Position numbers and translations under genes: made by a program. Shown one piece after another: positions 44,980-53,964 of a DNA stretch of 64,000 nucleotides. The stretch is from the NCBI GenBank assembly GCA_024239075.1, contig JANBVI010000088.1:186001-250000 (forward strand), read 5' to 3'. Within the stretch, counting starts at the first letter, position 1. Each line of letters begins with the position of its first letter. The stretch is from Fischerella sp. CENA71 (GTDB lineage Bacteria; Cyanobacteriota; Cyanobacteriia; Cyanobacteriales; Nostocaceae). The notes beneath the pieces were generated by a model, which was given only the letters and a program-made list of their open reading frames with translations, ran no database searches and had not been told where the DNA came from.

Positions 44980-45975
44980 ATGACATTTGATGTGTTTCTG
45001 GCTCACAATAGTCAGGATAAGCCAAAAATCAGGATTATTTATAAAAACCTTCAAAAATTAGGCTTGAATCCCTGGCTTGATGAAAAACAAATTAGACCAG
45101 GACAACTTTACCAAGATGTGATTCAGCAAGCAATCCAGCAAATCCAATGTGTTGCTGTTTTCATTGGTACAACAGGTTTAGGAAGGTGGCAAGCCCTTGA
45201 ACTTCATGGTTTTATCAGTCAATGCGTAGAAAGACACATTCCGGTAATTCCTGTGTTACTACCTGGTGTTCAGTGTATTCCAGATAATCTAATTTTTCTC
45301 AGGCAGTTTCATCAAGTTTGCTTTGAGTGTGACATTGAAGAAGACTTTGAAGCTTTTAAAACTTTGTATTGGGGTATTACTGGAGAAGAACTGGAGATAG
45401 ATAACACAATTTTCTCTCAACCGCATAAGAACACTTTAGACTCTCTTAACTCATATCCTGCTACTCAGCCACCTACTAAAACTGATGACCTCTCCTCAGA
45501 AAAAGGCATAGACTACACCAGACTGCGTGATTTATTGAAAGCAGGAAAATGGAAAGAGGCTGACGCAGAAACTGATCGGGTGATGATTCAGGCTGTAGGT
45601 AAGAAAGATGGCAACTGGTTCACCAAAGACGAACTCTTAAATTTTCCTTGCACTGACTTAGGCACAATTGACCAACTGTGGGTCAAATACAGCAATGGAC
45701 ACTTTGGCTTTAGCGTCCAGAAGGAAATTTACTTGAGCAAGAGCGTTGACGGTAAAGCTGACGGCAAATATGACAAAGAAGCTTGGGATAAGTTTGGCGA
45801 CCGCGTAGGATGGAGGGTGAATAGTAGTTGGATACGATATAAAGACGTAACTTTTAACTCCTCAGCCCCACGGGGACACCTCCCCAGCCTATTGTGGTGG
45901 TTGGGTGGTGGGGTATGGGGTGGTGGTGGTGTGGTCTCTTCTCTTGCATCGAGACTTGTAAAGTGTAGCATTTAA
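44980..45975 (+). CDS. TIR domain fused to GUN4 domain
   Basis: A 331-residue soluble protein. Residues 1-135 form a TIR domain: FDVFLAHNSQDKPKIR, GLNPWLDEKQIRPGQ and VAVFIGTTGLGRWQALEL, with Glu74 at the position of the NADase catalytic Glu. After a polar linker (about 145-180), residues 182-290 are a GUN4 domain (LRDLLKAGKWKEADAETD; FPCTDLGTIDQLWVKYSNGHFGFSVQK; WDKFGDRVGWR). GUN4 binds porphyrins in Mg-chelatase regulation and is fused to kinases or proteases in some cyanobacterial proteins. The Gly/Trp-rich tail ending LASRLVKCSI is usual for GUN4 proteins, so the gene looks intact. Function is inferred to be signalling or NAD-consuming defence. Confidence 0.82.
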   Translation: MTFDVFLAHNSQDKPKIRIIYKNLQKLGLNPWLDEKQIRPGQLYQDVIQQAIQQIQCVAVFIGTTGLGRWQALELHGFISQCVERHIPVIPVLLPGVQCIPDNLIFLRQFHQVCFECDIEEDFEAFKTLYWGITGEELEIDNTIFSQPHKNTLDSLNSYPATQPPTKTDDLSSEKGIDYTRLRDLLKAGKWKEADAETDRVMIQAVGKKDGNWFTKDELLNFPCTDLGTIDQLWVKYSNGHFGFSVQKEIYLSKSVDGKADGKYDKEAWDKFGDRVGWRVNSSWIRYKDVTFNSSAPRGHLPSLLWWLGGGVWGGGGVVSSLASRLVKCSI

Positions 45976-46234
45976 GGATCTCATGAGTACCATAATTGCT
46001 AAAGTCGTAGAAATAACCCTGCTGTATTCCTGCTGCTTTCGGGTTAGGGTGGATATATCGCAGAATATTTAATGCACGGCGTTTATCTGTATTAGCAAAA
46101 CCTGTACTGTGATAACGCTTTTCCCAAAAATGCCCAGTATGGTTGAGCATCCGGTTAAAACACTTAGCAGTATACCAATTCAACCAGTGCATAATCTTTA
46201 GAGAATGTTTGAACAGTCTTTTTGTTAGTAACAA
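45960..46234 (-). pseudogene. Fragment of a REP-associated tyrosine (IS200-like) transposase
   Basis: About 85 codons resemble the C-terminal half of a Y1/RAYT transposase: MHWLNWYTAKCFNRMLNHTG, HFWEKRYHSTGF, and LNILRYIHPNPKAAGI. The N-terminal half with the HUH histidines is missing upstream. The 3' side now reads into the complement of the TIR-GUN4 tail, giving a His/Pro-rich artefact. A palindromic element of the 1136-1305 type starts right at its upstream edge (about 46197). Confidence 0.65.
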
Positions 46235-46367
46235 AACGTTTTCGATCCCCCTAAATCCCCCTTACAAAGGGGGACTTTAAGAAATTTCCCCCTTTAAAAA
46301 GGGAGGTTAGAGGGGATCAAAACGTTATTAGACAACTTGATAGAACTTGTTGTTTACACCATAGCCT
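46197..46367. repeat. Palindromic MITE-like element, second copy
   Basis: It starts TTTAGAGAATGTTTGAACAGT, like the left end of the 1136 element, and contains GATCCCCCTAAATCCCCC ... GGGGATCAAAACG. Its right edge (ACTTGTTGTTTACACCATAG) is like the right edge of the 46825-47108 element. It is probably a chimera of two related elements. Confidence 0.6.
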
Positions 46368-46369
46368 TT

Positions 46370-46756
46370 TTAAGGAGGATTAGAGAGGATAAAACCCTGT
46401 ATCTGCTCACACACACTATCAAACTGATTTAAAACTTGACTATTTGTAAACCTAATAATCTTTAAACCATATCCTTCTAGAATTCTTGTTCTCTCTATGT
46501 CATATTCTTGACCTTCATCTGTAAAATGACTATCCCCATCAATTTCAATCACTACTTGTAAAGTGGGACAATAGAAATCAACTATAAAATGATCAATTGG
46601 TCGTTGCCTTAAAACCCGAAATTGAAAATCTCTCAGATACTCACACCACAGTTTTTTTTCTGCTGGGGTCATGTTTTTGCGAAGTTCTTTTGCTCTTTCT
46701 ACAAGCTTTGGATTGTAAGGTAAATGGAAATCGCTACTGTTAAGGTTGTTTGTCAT
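46370..46756 (-). CDS. DUF559 (Vsr-like) endonuclease-domain protein
   Basis: A 128-residue DUF559 protein of the PD-(D/E)XK superfamily: LRKNMTPAEKKLWCEYLRDF, FRVLRQRPIDHFIVDFYCP and VVIEIDGDSHFTDEGQEYD show the D-X(n)-EXD core (Asp in IVDFY, Glu/Asp in IEIDGDSH), then GYGLKIIRFTNSQVL. These small cyanobacterial proteins are abundant and sit among repeats. Nuclease activity is predicted by family but not shown. It is flanked on both sides by palindromic elements. Confidence 0.8.
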   Translation of the reverse strand: MTNNLNSSDFHLPYNPKLVERAKELRKNMTPAEKKLWCEYLRDFQFRVLRQRPIDHFIVDFYCPTLQVVIEIDGDSHFTDEGQEYDIERTRILEGYGLKIIRFTNSQVLNQFDSVCEQIQGFILSNPP

Positions 46757-46824
46757 AGTTTCTGCGTTTATGTCTTTAAACTCCTTGAAAACGTATGAAA
46801 TAACATTAAAGTCCCCCTTTTAAA

Positions 46825-47108
46825 GCTAAGGTATACACACAAGTCTTAATCTAGAGCAGCAAAGCTAGCTAGAGCAAAAATATAAACCTAGTAAATCCGT
46901 TATTATTGGAAATTTTGGTTTACCTATTTACGCCTGTTTCAATAATAAAAAACCTACCCTAGTTTATTTTGCCGTTCTAGGTCTTAATAAAGTTGTCTAA
47001 CAACGTTTTGATCCTCCCTAACTCTTATTGAAAAGGGGGAAATTTCTGAAAGTCCCCCTTTTTAAGGGGGATTTAGGGGGATCAAATGACTTGTGTGTAA
47101 ACCATAGC
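46825..47108. repeat. 284-bp element with about 21-bp terminal inverted repeats
   Basis: GCTAAGGTATACACACAAGTC at 46825-46845 is matched by GACTTGTGTGTAAACCATAGC at 47088-47108 (reverse complement differs at two positions). Inside are AAGTTGTCTAACAACGTTTTG and a GATCC...GGATC palindrome. The 46757-47301 region has no gene. AGTCAGACTTCTC-type sequence near 47200 is unexplained. Confidence 0.6.
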
Positions 47109-47301
47109 CTTGCAGGGAAGAGGTATTCTACAGGTAGGCTTCCCTCCGTAAGGAAAACAAGCTAGGTCAAGGGGTTTTCCAGATCCCGTGAAAAGTCAGA
47201 CTTCTCAAAAAAGTCGGGGATCTATGTTCTTAAGAAAGATGCATAACTGCTATATAATAAAGGTTTGCATTAACCTAGAATTTCCGTAATCTTAAAATTG
47301 A

Positions 47302-48198
47302 ATGACCCGTTTTATACATGATCAATTCGCCAAAGACTACCTCGAAGAATTATTAAAAGATTACGGAGAAGTCAAAGCATCAGAAAAAGTCTCAGGAGAG
47401 ATTAAAGAAATAGATGTTTTCTTCACTCCTGCCAAACAGCAAAACTCTAACTTACAAATACTGGGTTTGCTAGGAAGATTTGCAGAAAATCCTGCCATCA
47501 TAGAACCATTCCGCAATCCAGCCGCTAGCGATGAAATCTGCGATTGTATTCTAAAATTATTAGAAGTCAAAGCTTTATTGCGACGAGAAGCTAAAGCCAA
47601 TAAAACTAAACTTCAGGACTCAGAAATTCCCAAGTTGTGGGTTCTGACTCCAACGATATCCGAAACTAGATTGTCTAGCTTTGGAACTATAAAAAAAGCA
47701 GGTTGGTTATCGGGAGTACATTTTCTTCCAGAAGCCTTGCGGACAGCAATTGTGGCGATACACCAACTACCGCTCACACCAGAGACATTATGGTTGAGGC
47801 TTTTGGGTAGAGGAAGTGTGCAGTCACAAGCGATTATCGAGTTGCAAGCGTTACCATTAAATCATCCATACCAAAAAGCAACCCTCGAATTAGTTTACAA
47901 CTTGCGCGAAAACTTGAGAGTAAATCAAGAATTAGAAGCAGATGATCGGGAGTTAATTATGCGTTTAGAACCACTTTATCAAAGAGATAGGGAACAAGCC
48001 AAAGAAGAAGGAAGACAAGAAGGAGAACAAGACTTAATACTGCGTCTACTAAATCGCCGTATTGGTGAGATTGATGAATCATTAATCGAGCGAATTAAAG
48101 AATTATCAATTGAACAATTAGAAAATCTGGGAGAGGCATTGTTAGATTTTTCTAGTGTTGCTGATTTAGAAAGTTGGTTAAACCAACACTTAGGATAA
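47302..48198 (+). CDS. DUF4351 / Rpn-like family protein
   Basis: A 298-residue protein of a large cyanobacterial family. The N-terminal part (FIHDQFAKDYLEELLKDYGE; SGEIKEIDVFFTP) resembles a PD-(D/E)XK-like Rpn transposase/nuclease core, but the usual motifs are weak. A charged helix (about 225-245, REQAKEEGRQEGEQD) leads to a C-terminal DUF4351 domain (LLNRRIGEIDESLIERIKEL and LENLGEALLDF). Members are multicopy and associated with genome plasticity. No partner gene is seen. Confidence 0.75.
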   Translation: MTRFIHDQFAKDYLEELLKDYGEVKASEKVSGEIKEIDVFFTPAKQQNSNLQILGLLGRFAENPAIIEPFRNPAASDEICDCILKLLEVKALLRREAKANKTKLQDSEIPKLWVLTPTISETRLSSFGTIKKAGWLSGVHFLPEALRTAIVAIHQLPLTPETLWLRLLGRGSVQSQAIIELQALPLNHPYQKATLELVYNLRENLRVNQELEADDRELIMRLEPLYQRDREQAKEEGRQEGEQDLILRLLNRRIGEIDESLIERIKELSIEQLENLGEALLDFSSVADLESWLNQHLG

Positions 48199-48457
48199 GT
48201 AATGAGTAGATAAATTTATAACCAATTTTCTATATCATGTAAACAACAATTAATCCCTTAATAATAGAGATTGTGCCAATTAAATACTTTCAGTTTGAAT
48301 TGATACTTAAAACTAAACTTTAAGTATCAGATAAAATTGTTAATAACCAATTATCAGTAAGACTTTCAGCTATAAAACAAGGTAAGCTTTTATAGCCAAG
48401 TCTTGCCTAAAAATATTTCATAATTAAGGGGAGAACATCCCAACGGAGAATACAAAA

Positions 48458-51148
48458 ATGCTAGAACAATACCGTCAACATGTTGCAGAAAGGGCAGCAT
48501 TAGGAATTCCCCCTTTACCGTTGGATGCGAAGCAAACCTCAGAATTATGTGAATTACTGAAGAATCCGCCCAAGGGTGAAGAAGAAACATTATTACATTT
48601 ATTGCGCGATCGCGTACCTCCCGGAGTCGATCCAGCAGCTTACGTCAAAGCCGGATTTTTGACTGGAATCGCTAAAGGCGAAATCACCAGCCCCCTAATT
48701 TCACCAATTGCAGCAGTGCAAATGCTGGGGACAATGGTAGGAGGCTACAACGTCCAATCTTTAATCGAACTGCTACAAACTCCGACTGTATCCTTCTCAG
48801 ATTCTTCTGAAACACCCCTAGTGATGGGGGGAGAAGGTAAAGAACCAATCGCAGCCTACGCAGCCGCTGCCCTCAGCAAAACTTTGCTGGTGTACGATGC
48901 CTTCCACGATATCTTAGAATTATCCAAAGTCAACCCCTTTGCTAAACGAGTAATTGATTCTTGGAAAGACGCAGAGTGGTTTACTGTTCGTCCCGAAGTA
49001 CCCGAAGCGATTACCGTCACCGTCTTTAAAGTTCCTGGCGAAACTAACACCGACGATTTATCTCCCGCCACCGAAGCGATGACTCGCCCGGATATTCCTT
49101 TACACGCTTTAGCAATGCTACAATCACGGATGCCTGGGGCGTTGGATACCATTGCCGAATTGAAGAAAAAAGGATACCCCATCGCCTACGTCGGAGATGT
49201 CGTCGGTACTGGTTCCTCTCGCAAATCAGCCATTAACTCAGTACTTTGGCACATTGGTAATGATATTCCTTATGTTCCTAATAAGCGGGCAGGCGGATAT
49301 ATTTTAGGTGGTGCGATCGCCCCCATTTTCTTCAACACTGCTGAAGATGCTGGTGCTTTCCCTATCCAGTGCGATGTCACCAAAATGGAAACCGGGATGG
49401 TAATTACCATTTACCCCTACAAAGGTGAAATCACCACACATGTAGAGACGCGCCATGGCACGTCTGAGGAAGTAATTTCTACATTTAGCCTCAAACCCGA
49501 TACCATTTTGGATGAAGTCCGCGCCGGGGGACGTATTCCCTTATTAATAGGGCGTACTCTCACCGATAAAACCAGACTTGCATTAGGTTTAGAACCCAGT
49601 CCGATTTTTACCCGTCCCCAACAACCGACTGACACAGGTAAAGGCTATACCCTTGCTCAAAAAATGGTGGGTAAAGCCTGCGGTTTACCAGGTGTGCGCC
49701 CCGGTACTTACTGCGAACCAATTATGACTACCGTTGGTTCCCAAGATACCACGGGGCCAATGACACGGGATGAATTGAAAGAACTCGCTTGTCTTGGTTT
49801 CAGTGCAGATTTGGTAATGCAAAGCTTTTGTCACACTGCTGCTTACCCCAAACCAGTAGATATCAAAACTCACCACGAACTACCAGACTTTTTCGCTTCT
49901 CGTGGTGGTGTGGCTTTGCGCCCTGGTGATGGTATTATCCACTCTTGGCTAAACCGGATGCTGTTACCAGATACTGTGGGAACAGGTGGCGACTCTCATA
50001 CTCGTTTCCCCTTGGGTATTTCCTTTCCTGCTGGTTCCGGGTTAGTAGCATTTGCCGGGGCGTTGGGTGTGATGCCTCTGGATATGCCAGAATCAGTTTT
50101 GGTACGTTTCAAAGGCGAATTGCAACCGGGTGTAACTTTGCGAGATATTGTTAACGCTATTCCCTATGTTGCGATTCAAAAAGGTTTACTGACAGTAGAA
50201 AAGCAGAACAAGAAAAATGTTTTTGCTGGGCGGATAATGGAAATTGAAGGCTTACCAGATTTGAAAGTTGAGCAAGCTTTTGAACTTACTGATGCTACAG
50301 CCGAACGTTCTTGTGCTGGTTCCACAATCAAACTCAGTATAGAAACTGTATCTGAATATCTGCGTTCTAATGTTGCTTTGTTGAAAAACATGGTAGCGCG
50401 GGGTTATGGTGATGCTAAAACGATCATGCGTCGCGTCGCCAAAATGGAAGAATGGTTGGCAAACCCGGTATTAATGGAAGCAGATCCCGATGCGGAGTAT
50501 GCGGAAATTATCGAAATTGATTTGAACGAAATCAAAGAACCAATTGTAGCAGCACCGAATGATCCTGATAATGTAAAGCTATTATCGGAAGTAGCAGGCG
50601 ACAAAGTTGATGAAGTATTCGTTGGTTCTTGTATGACGAATATTGGTCATTATCGTGCTACTGCCAAAGTATTGGAAGGTGCAGGCGCAGTCAAAACCCG
50701 CTTGTGGATTTGTCCACCCACCCGCATGGATGAACACCAATTAAAAGAAGAAGGTGTGTACGGTATTTTTGGGGCTGCGGGTGCGAGAACAGAAATTCCA
50801 GGGTGTAGTTTATGTATGGGAAATCAAGCGCGAGTTGAAGATGGTGCGACGGTGTTTTCTACTTCTACCCGCAACTTTAATAATCGCATGGGTAAGGATG
50901 CGCGAGTGTATCTTGGTTCCGCCGAATTATCAGCAGTTTGTGCATTATTAGGGCGCGTTCCCACAGTACAGGAATATATGGATATTGTGGGTAAAAAGAT
51001 TCAGCCTTTTGCTGGGGATTTGTATAAGTATTTGAACTTTGATCAAATTGCTGGTTTTGAGGATGAAGGTAGGGTGATTGCGTTGGAAGATATGCCTAAG
51101 ATTGAGGATATTTTGGGAATTCCGGCTGGTACTTTGCGTACTCCATAG
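48458..51148 (+). CDS. acnB: Aconitate hydratase B (AcnB)
   Basis: An 896-residue aconitase B that isomerises citrate and isocitrate via a [4Fe-4S] cluster, and may also act on 2-methylisocitrate. The N-terminal HEAT-like domain (about 1-160) is specific to AcnB, followed by the swivel domain ([37 protein letters not shown]) and the cluster domains with [13 protein letters not shown] and [11 protein letters not shown] (cluster cysteines). Residues about 328-338 ([10 protein letters not shown]) are an in-frame copy of a palindromic repeat in a surface strand region. It is the main aconitase in cyanobacteria. The 260 bp upstream are AT-rich with no other gene. Confidence 0.95.
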   Translation: MLEQYRQHVAERAALGIPPLPLDAKQTSELCELLKNPPKGEEETLLHLLRDRVPPGVDPAAYVKAGFLTGIAKGEITSPLISPIAAVQMLGTMVGGYNVQSLIELLQTPTVSFSDSSETPLVMGGEGKEPIAAYAAAALSKTLLVYDAFHDILELSKVNPFAKRVIDSWKDAEWFTVRPEVPEAITVTVFKVPGETNTDDLSPATEAMTRPDIPLHALAMLQSRMPGALDTIAELKKKGYPIAYVGDVVGTGSSRKSAINSVLWHIGNDIPYVPNKRAGGYILGGAIAPIFFNTAEDAGAFPIQCDVTKMETGMVITIYPYKGEITTHVETRHGTSEEVISTFSLKPDTILDEVRAGGRIPLLIGRTLTDKTRLALGLEPSPIFTRPQQPTDTGKGYTLAQKMVGKACGLPGVRPGTYCEPIMTTVGSQDTTGPMTRDELKELACLGFSADLVMQSFCHTAAYPKPVDIKTHHELPDFFASRGGVALRPGDGIIHSWLNRMLLPDTVGTGGDSHTRFPLGISFPAGSGLVAFAGALGVMPLDMPESVLVRFKGELQPGVTLRDIVNAIPYVAIQKGLLTVEKQNKKNVFAGRIMEIEGLPDLKVEQAFELTDATAERSCAGSTIKLSIETVSEYLRSNVALLKNMVARGYGDAKTIMRRVAKMEEWLANPVLMEADPDAEYAEIIEIDLNEIKEPIVAAPNDPDNVKLLSEVAGDKVDEVFVGSCMTNIGHYRATAKVLEGAGAVKTRLWICPPTRMDEHQLKEEGVYGIFGAAGARTEIPGCSLCMGNQARVEDGATVFSTSTRNFNNRMGKDARVYLGSAELSAVCALLGRVPTVQEYMDIVGKKIQPFAGDLYKYLNFDQIAGFEDEGRVIALEDMPKIEDILGIPAGTLRTP
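49442..49465. repeat. Palindromic repeat in frame within acnB
   Basis: GTAGAGACGCGCCATGGCACG and three further bases match the palindromes at 1344-1371, 8524-8543 and 53473-53500. Here it encodes VETRHGTS. Confidence 0.75.
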
Positions 51149-51222
51149 TTAAATTTGGGTGGGCGATGCTCACCCCACTTAACTATGTCTAATTTACAAC
51201 AGATTCAAGTTACAGTTGCTTG

Positions 51223-51241
51223 ATAACCTAAAATAGGTTAT
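51223..51241. promoter_or_regulatory. C-box operator upstream of the methyltransferase gene
   Basis: ATAACCTA-AAA-TAGGTTAT is a perfect 8+3+8 palindrome 41 bp before the methyltransferase start. A nearly identical site precedes the controller gene, so the controller probably binds both. Confidence 0.65.
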
Positions 51242-51282
51242 TTTTAGAGGTTGAACGAGACTTTTTAAAAGGCAGAACAGGT

Positions 51283-52380
51283 GTGGCAGTGATACTTCAC
51301 AAACATTTTCTCCCAATGAATGAAATTTTTTTGGGGGATTGCATGGAACTGCTGAAAAGCTTGCCGGATGAGTGCGTTGATTTAGTAGTCTCCTCTCCTC
51401 CCTACAATCTGGGCAAGGAGTACGAGGGAAAAAAGGCTCTTGAAATTTATTTGGAAGAACAGACATCTGTACTACGTGAGTGTAACCGAATTCTCAAAAG
51501 TACAGGTTCGTTGTTCTGGCAGGTTGGTGCTTTCTCTGATAGAGGGATGCTAATTCCCCTCGATATTCGTTTTTTTCCAATTCTAGAATCTTTTGGATTA
51601 ATTCCTCGTAACAGAATTATATGGGCTAGACAACATGGTCTTCATGCCCAGAAGAAGTTTTCTTGCAGACATGAAACAATTCTCTGGTTCACTAAATCTG
51701 ATGAATATACATTTAATTTAAATGCTATTAGAGTTCCGCAAAAATACCAAAATAAGAAGCATTATCGAGGAAGCCGTAAAGGTGAACTGTCTTGTAATCC
51801 AGATGGAAAAAATCCTGGAGATATTTGGCTATTTCGTAATGTCAAACACAATCATGAGGAGCAAACCATACATCCTTGCCAATTTCCCGAAGATTTGATA
51901 GCCAGAATTATCTTAGCTACAACTAATAAAGGTGAAATAGTTTTTGATCCTTTTATAGGTTCTGGCACAGTGGCAATTGTTGCTAGAGACTATGAACGAA
52001 ATTTTATAGGGTCAGAAATTGATCCAAAATATTATCAAGTTGCTCTACGTCGTTTAAGTGGCGAACCCGATCAAAATGGTTGTTTTCCAAATTTAAAAAC
52101 TCTGCGAGATTATGTAGAAAAAACAGGTCAATCTATCGAAAAATATCGGTTTGATGTGCAGATAGGTAGCAGAGCTTCGGAACGCAGCAAAGCAAAGATA
52201 TTCCCAGAAGAATATCATTTGCAGGAGATGGAGGAAAGATTACTTTACGAAGAAGCTGCTTTTGCTGCTAATCTGCGTGAAGAAGAACCTCCTGTAGATC
52301 CAAAAGTAAATGGCAATGGAAAAAAGACAATATTACCAAACCAAATAGGGGAACAAATCAAACTGAATTTATGGAGCTAA
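51283..52380 (+). CDS. Type II DNA methyltransferase, probably N4-cytosine (BglII-type system)
   Basis: A 365-residue beta-class methyltransferase. The catalytic motif SSPPYN is near the N-terminus and the S-adenosylmethionine motif DPFIGSGTVAIVA near residue 225, the order of beta-class N4-cytosine or N6-adenine enzymes. The SPPY form favours N4-cytosine. The start may be the GTG at 51283 (AAAAGG 10 bases upstream) or the ATG at 51316 (MNEIFLGDC). It converges with a BglII-like endonuclease gene 8 bp beyond its stop, so it protects that enzyme's site (AGATCT if specificity is kept). The C-terminal 100 residues look like a target-recognition or helical region. Confidence 0.85.
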   Translation: MAVILHKHFLPMNEIFLGDCMELLKSLPDECVDLVVSSPPYNLGKEYEGKKALEIYLEEQTSVLRECNRILKSTGSLFWQVGAFSDRGMLIPLDIRFFPILESFGLIPRNRIIWARQHGLHAQKKFSCRHETILWFTKSDEYTFNLNAIRVPQKYQNKKHYRGSRKGELSCNPDGKNPGDIWLFRNVKHNHEEQTIHPCQFPEDLIARIILATTNKGEIVFDPFIGSGTVAIVARDYERNFIGSEIDPKYYQVALRRLSGEPDQNGCFPNLKTLRDYVEKTGQSIEKYRFDVQIGSRASERSKAKIFPEEYHLQEMEERLLYEEAAFAANLREEEPPVDPKVNGNGKKTILPNQIGEQIKLNLWS

Positions 52381-52388
52381 ATTATTTA

Positions 52389-53057
52389 TTAGAATAGGCG
52401 AAGTAAACAACGACTACTGGCTAAACGACCAGATATTATTTGGCATTGTCGAGTAATTCTCGTTTGAATTGTTCTGGAGTATCTTGCTGATGAATACACA
52501 GTCCAGATAGCAGGTACAGTAGCATTTTGCTGTTCAAATAATCCGACAAGTCGAATTGGCACGTCAAATACATGATGATCAGTTAGGGCTGTTAACTGCC
52601 TAACAGCTTGCTCGTAGTAAAGAGTGCTATTTGAAGCTGGAAACATCAGAGCTTTTGTAATCAAAATTACAAGCTGAGTTGGGTATCCAGCAAATATAGT
52701 GCCAGCCTTGAAAAATAATTCTGAGCGCAAAGTGTTGTTGAGTAAAAACGGATAGTTAGAAAATTGACTTTCAACGATTACACCAGCTTTGCCAAAATCA
52801 ATATCTGTACCCAAAAATTTGTATGCCTCCGGAATAGGGATATTTGCTTTCCATTCCAGTTTTACTAAAGCAGCTTTTATATACTCATTTGTTCCTACAG
52901 GATCAAAGATGGGATTACCCTGAATTCCTGCTTGATCAGAAGCTTTAATGTGTAAAGGCATTTCACTGAGGGCAGTGCTAATCTCATCCCATTCATTGCT
53001 GTAATAAGTATCGATGACCTTATCCGCCGTATTGAAATCAGTAGACTGAATTAAAAT
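52389..53057 (-). CDS. BglII-like type II restriction endonuclease with apparent ATT start
   Basis: About 222 residues, the size of R.BglII. Matching parts as remembered include MPLHIKASDQAG, FDPVGTNEYIK, FPASNSTLYYEQA and FDVPIRLVGL. The active site DFGKAGVIVESQ has Asp, Glu nine residues on and Gln two after that, as in BglII. The first ATG is at 52961, but homology continues 32 codons upstream (STDFNTADKVID) to the stop of the controller gene without another ATG, GTG or TTG. GAGAGGAG at 53063-53070 sits five bases before an ATT at 53057, aligned with the Met of BglII. It should cut DNA lacking the methyltransferase's mark. Confidence 0.82.
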   Translation of the reverse strand: MLIQSTDFNTADKVIDTYYSNEWDEISTALSEMPLHIKASDQAGIQGNPIFDPVGTNEYIKAALVKLEWKANIPIPEAYKFLGTDIDFGKAGVIVESQFSNYPFLLNNTLRSELFFKAGTIFAGYPTQLVILITKALMFPASNSTLYYEQAVRQLTALTDHHVFDVPIRLVGLFEQQNATVPAIWTVYSSARYSRTIQTRITRQCQIISGRLASSRCLLRLF

Positions 53058-53059
53058 AT

Positions 53060-53308
53060 TTACTCCTCTCGTTTGTAGTTAAGTAGTTTTTCTATAAAAT
53101 CTGTCGGGTTAATTTGGAGTGCTTCAGCCACTTCCAAGAATTCGATCAAGTCCAGACGACGCTCACCGCGTTCATACTTTGATACATAAGATTGAGGGCG
53201 GCGTAGCTGCACTGATAACTCTGTTTGAGTAAGTCCAGCTATATTGCGAGCTTCAATAAGTAGTTGGCGAAATAGATTATATTTTTCGCTGAAAACAGAT
53301 TTAGGCAC
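53060..53308 (-). CDS. Controller (C) protein of the restriction-modification system
   Basis: An 82-residue XRE-type helix-turn-helix protein: ARNIAGLTQTELSVQLRRP, SYVSKYERGERRLDLIEFLE, and a C-terminal dimer helix. C proteins of type II systems are this size, lie just before the endonuclease gene, and delay its expression. The GTG start has AAGGAGG nine bases upstream. Its last codons contain the ribosome site of the endonuclease, so the two are coupled. Two operator-like boxes lie about 50-80 bp before the start. Confidence 0.82.
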   Translation of the reverse strand: MPKSVFSEKYNLFRQLLIEARNIAGLTQTELSVQLRRPQSYVSKYERGERRLDLIEFLEVAEALQINPTDFIEKLLNYKREE

Positions 53309-53359
53309 TTGAATTTGCCTCCTTGGGATGAGGCGAAGCTGAATTCAATTAGATACTAA

Positions 53360-53390
53360 AACCTAATATGGGATAAACCCAAAATGGGTT
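53360..53390. promoter_or_regulatory. Tandem C-box operators upstream of the controller gene
   Basis: AACCCA-AAA-TGGGTT (53376-53390) is a perfect palindrome. AACCTA-ATA-TGGGAT (53360-53374) is an imperfect one 16 bp away. Two adjacent boxes of unequal quality before a C gene are typical of C-protein autoregulation (activation then repression). Confidence 0.62.
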
Positions 53391-53428
53391 ATTTACTGAT
53401 CTGTAATTACCTGCGGAACTTTTAATCT

Positions 53429-53531
53429 CAATACGGTTCGGATGAGACAAATCGATTAGACATCTAAACCCTGTAGAGACGTGCTATGGCACGTCTCTAC
53501 AAAGGATCATGGTCTTAACTGAACCGTATTG
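53429..53531. repeat. 103-bp MITE-like element with CAATACGGTTC ends
   Basis: CAATACGGTTC and GAACCGTATTG are perfect terminal inverted repeats. The internal palindrome at 53473-53500 (GTAGAGACGTGCTATGG and its complement) is the same as in the 1305-1407 element. The rest of 53309-53727 carries several GCGATCGC-type sites (about 53605, 53710) and no gene. Confidence 0.75.
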
Positions 53532-53727
53532 TATTATGTCTCTATCTCGTCGTTAATTCCGCTCTGATTTCAGTAAAAAGCGATCACACCCTCAACTCCA
53601 CAAGTGCGATCGCTCTTCAACTTTCGATACTTTAAAATAAGCTTTTTGGTCAAAAGCCAATCATAAATCGTACAAAAATAGTTAATCGCACCTCGATTTT
53701 GAGAAGTGCGATCGCCTTTCCATAACT

Positions 53728-53964
53728 TTAATTCAAACTTTCATCTGCTTGACAATCAAACAGAACCACAAAGTTACCTTCAGGTGAAATCTGGCGCAAA
53801 CGTTGCATGTGTCCGTCGGCGTCAGAACGACTACGGAAGCGAGCAATAATCTGACGCTGTGTATCAGGTAGCAAACGGGCAATTACCCAGGAATTTAGTC
53901 GATTTTTGTAGGCAACAGTCTGGGTACTGGTCTTTGGCTCGTTGTATTGTGTATTTTGTGTCAT
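53728..53964 (-). CDS. Small conserved-looking cyanobacterial protein
   Basis: A 78-residue protein beginning MTQNTQYNEPKTSTQTVAYK, with NRLNSWVIARLLPDTQRQII, FRSRSDADGHMQRLRQI and FVVLFD. The pattern of alternating strands and a helix suggests a small single-domain fold, and the Arg-rich character suggests binding to nucleic acid or a partner protein. I do not recognise a named family. It lies alone between the restriction system and the polysaccharide cluster. Confidence 0.6.
   Translation of the reverse strand: MTQNTQYNEPKTSTQTVAYKNRLNSWVIARLLPDTQRQIIARFRSRSDADGHMQRLRQISPEGNFVVLFDCQADESLN

Noticed and set aside
45729-45971. Minus-strand Pro/His-rich ORF opposite the TIR-GUN4 tail
   Set aside because: It is the complement of the Gly-rich GUN4 tail and has no homologous character.
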